15,121 nucleotides of DNA from Candidatus Zophobacter franzmannii (GTDB lineage: Bacteria > Cloacimonadota > Cloacimonadia > Cloacimonadales > JAFGVF01). The notes under the pieces are model-generated. The model made no database searches and was not told the origin of the DNA. It worked only from the letters and a program-made list of their open reading frames with translations. Position numbers and translations under genes: made by a program. Location of the stretch: positions 1-15,121 of the forward strand of contig JAVCCX010000281.1 of assembly GCA_030765245.1 (NCBI GenBank). The letters are read 5' to 3'. Positions 13,657-15,121 of this stretch are shown here, in pieces. Every line of letters begins with the position of its first letter. The stretch's first letter is position 1.

Positions 13657-15121
13657 ATGATAAAAAAAGGGCAAACCCTTACTCAAGCGAGAGAGGAAGC
13701 TGACAAATTCACTGCGAATAGACCGCAATCTGTTGTCGATGTAAAGACAAACACGATTGTTGCCTGGAGTGTATTTTTAGTCTCTTTCATTGTTTACTAT
13801 ATGACGGCAGCGAAGTCTATGTCGTTCTGGGATTCCGGTGAATATGCAACATGTATTAGTATTTTGGGTGTTCCACATCCTCCAGGAAATCCTTTCTATA
13901 TTGTCTTAGGCAGATTCATGACGACAGTATTTGGTGTTGCGTTTAGTCATGCCAGAATAGCAAGCCTCTTCTCAGGCTTATTCTCAGCCTTTGCTGTTAT
14001 GTTTACTTATCTGTTTAGTGTTAAGTTTATTAGCATGTTTGATAAAGTTAAATTCCATAACATCTTAGGTGGTGTACTCGCTGCTACATATACAGCATTC
14101 TCTTACACTTTCTGGATGAACTCAATAGAAGCTGAGGTATATGCCGGACTCGCTTTCTTTATCAATATAATTGTCTGGATGGCATTGATATGGTTAGAAC
14201 GCTCTGAGGACTACGACCATCAGAATATCATCCTTTTGATAATCTATATGTTCTTCTTAGGTTTCTGTATCCATCAGACATCCTTACAGATAGCTCCGGC
14301 TATTCTTATCATGTTTGTGTATAAAGATATCCGAACAGGTATCAAATCTGCTAGATTCTGGACCATTGCCGGTATTGCAACCGTGGTTATTTTGCTAGGT
14401 TACTACATCTTCAACGGGATTGGAGAACAAGTAGCAATTCCTGATTTAGGTAAGTATGTTTTCTTCCTTCTGTTCGGTGTGGCTATCTATGGCTCATTGT
14501 ATCAGAAGTTTGATTGGAAGTTTGTTCTTCTGGCATTAGGTTTAATTGTCCTGGCACTATCTCCGCATATCTATATTGCAGTGAGAGCAGGGGCAAGACC
14601 GTTTATTAATGAAGGACATCCACATAATATTGACATGTTTACAAACTATATTCTTAGAAGGCAGTACGGTAACACTTCGTTCATGGTTAGAAGGGCAACG
14701 CTGTGGTATCAGTTTAACCATCATTTCATGCGTTATTTCAGTTGGCAGTTCTTTGATGCAGAAACGCTTTCAACCTGGTTTAGACTACCAGCTTCTGTAA
14801 TCAAAGCTTTTTTCAATATCTTTGTTGTACTTGGACTCGGTGTTTATGGTATTATTGACCAATTTAAAAAGAACAAGCACTCTTTCATAAACTACTTCTT
14901 ACTTTTCTTCATGGCATCATTTGCAATGGTGTTTATCATCAACCTCTCAGATGCAGAAGTTAGAGATAGAGACTACTTCTTTGTAACAGCCTATAACTTC
15001 TGGACTTTCTGGATGGCTTGGGGTTCTGTTGCTCTGATTATCAATTATGGTAAGAACAAAATCGTTAAGGCAATCTTGATTGGCTTAGTGATTGCACTTC
15101 CTATTTTGAATATGGCATCAC
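13657..15121 (+). CDS. DUF2723 membrane protein, GT-C glycosyltransferase-like (3' end outside window)
   Basis: 488 codons are present and the frame is open to the window end. The start ATG at 13657 has GGGAG five bases upstream, 19 bases after the MalG-type stop. After a polar 33-residue N-terminus come many hydrophobic helices. The first extracytoplasmic loop carries FWDSGEYATC (58-66 region; D59, E62) and GVPHPPGNPFYIVLGRF (71-87). This acidic DSGE plus HPPG pattern is the signature of DUF2723 proteins, relatives of GT-C enzymes such as protein O-mannosyltransferases that use lipid-linked sugars. A later loop has HIYIAVRAGARPFINEG, and further on SDAEVRDRDYFF. The acceptor and donor are unknown. 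Being in the same transcript as two sugar permeases suggests a shared link to glycans, or only close packing. Confidence 0.9.
   Translation, partial: MIKKGQTLTQAREEADKFTANRPQSVVDVKTNTIVAWSVFLVSFIVYYMTAAKSMSFWDSGEYATCISILGVPHPPGNPFYIVLGRFMTTVFGVAFSHARIASLFSGLFSAFAVMFTYLFSVKFISMFDKVKFHNILGGVLAATYTAFSYTFWMNSIEAEVYAGLAFFINIIVWMALIWLERSEDYDHQNIILLIIYMFFLGFCIHQTSLQIAPAILIMFVYKDIRTGIKSARFWTIAGIATVVILLGYYIFNGIGEQVAIPDLGKYVFFLLFGVAIYGSLYQKFDWKFVLLALGLIVLALSPHIYIAVRAGARPFINEGHPHNIDMFTNYILRRQYGNTSFMVRRATLWYQFNHHFMRYFSWQFFDAETLSTWFRLPASVIKAFFNIFVVLGLGVYGIIDQFKKNKHSFINYFLLFFMASFAMVFIINLSDAEVRDRDYFFVTAYNFWTFWMAWGSVALIINYGKNKIVKAILIGLVIALPILNMAS

Overview
The window looks like the chromosome of a low-GC, Gram-negative bacterium of the FCB group, with candidate phylum Cloacimonadota as the best guess. 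The clues are a secreted-type protein ending in a FlgD-Ig / T9SS type A-like C-terminal domain, a DUF2723 membrane protein typical of FCB bacteria, lipoproteins with clear lipoboxes, a beta-barrel-like outer-membrane protein ending in Phe, and an M16 peptidase pair of the FCB style. The phylum call is inference from family distribution; no rRNA gene is present to settle it.

Region 1 (1-2981, + strand) is metabolic. It holds the 3' end of asd (aspartate-semialdehyde dehydrogenase), then an N-acetyl-diaminopimelate deacetylase-like M20 peptidase, both in the lysine/DAP pathway, then ackA (acetate kinase) with a textbook terminator. The asd-dapL gap is unusual: a heptamer array (248-289) overlaps the asd stop codon and is followed by four copies of a 14-mer arranged as a nested inverted repeat (295-404).

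Region 2 (2982-3868) is a short gene for a repeat protein with a C-terminal sorting-type domain but no signal peptide. It lies directly behind a consensus sigma70-type promoter (TTGACA-17-TAATAT) flanked by two palindromes. It is probably a 5'-truncated copy of a secreted protein.

Region 3 (3905-8438, - strand) encodes three exported proteins: a catalytic M16 peptidase, a coupled non-catalytic M16 lipoprotein with a C-terminal LolA/RseB-like domain, and, after a hairpin terminator, an alpha/beta-hydrolase lipoprotein.

Region 4 (8439-15121, + strand) starts with a 435-base divergent intergenic stretch. It continues with rsmA (16S rRNA dimethyltransferase) and an unrecognised outer-membrane barrel-like gene whose signal peptide is encoded inside the 3' end of rsmA. 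After a 230-base gap comes a close-packed set of two sugar-type ABC permeases and a DUF2723 GT-C-like membrane protein that runs off the window. The second permease carries an extra periplasmic segment of roughly 85 residues. No substrate-binding protein or ATPase for this transporter is in the window.

Most of the window is ordinary housekeeping and envelope sequence. I did not find a clearly new defence or mobile system. The best leads are the structured asd-dapL repeat element, the permease with the inserted domain, the M16 pair with its LolA-like fusion, and the controlled promoter in front of the truncated secreted protein.
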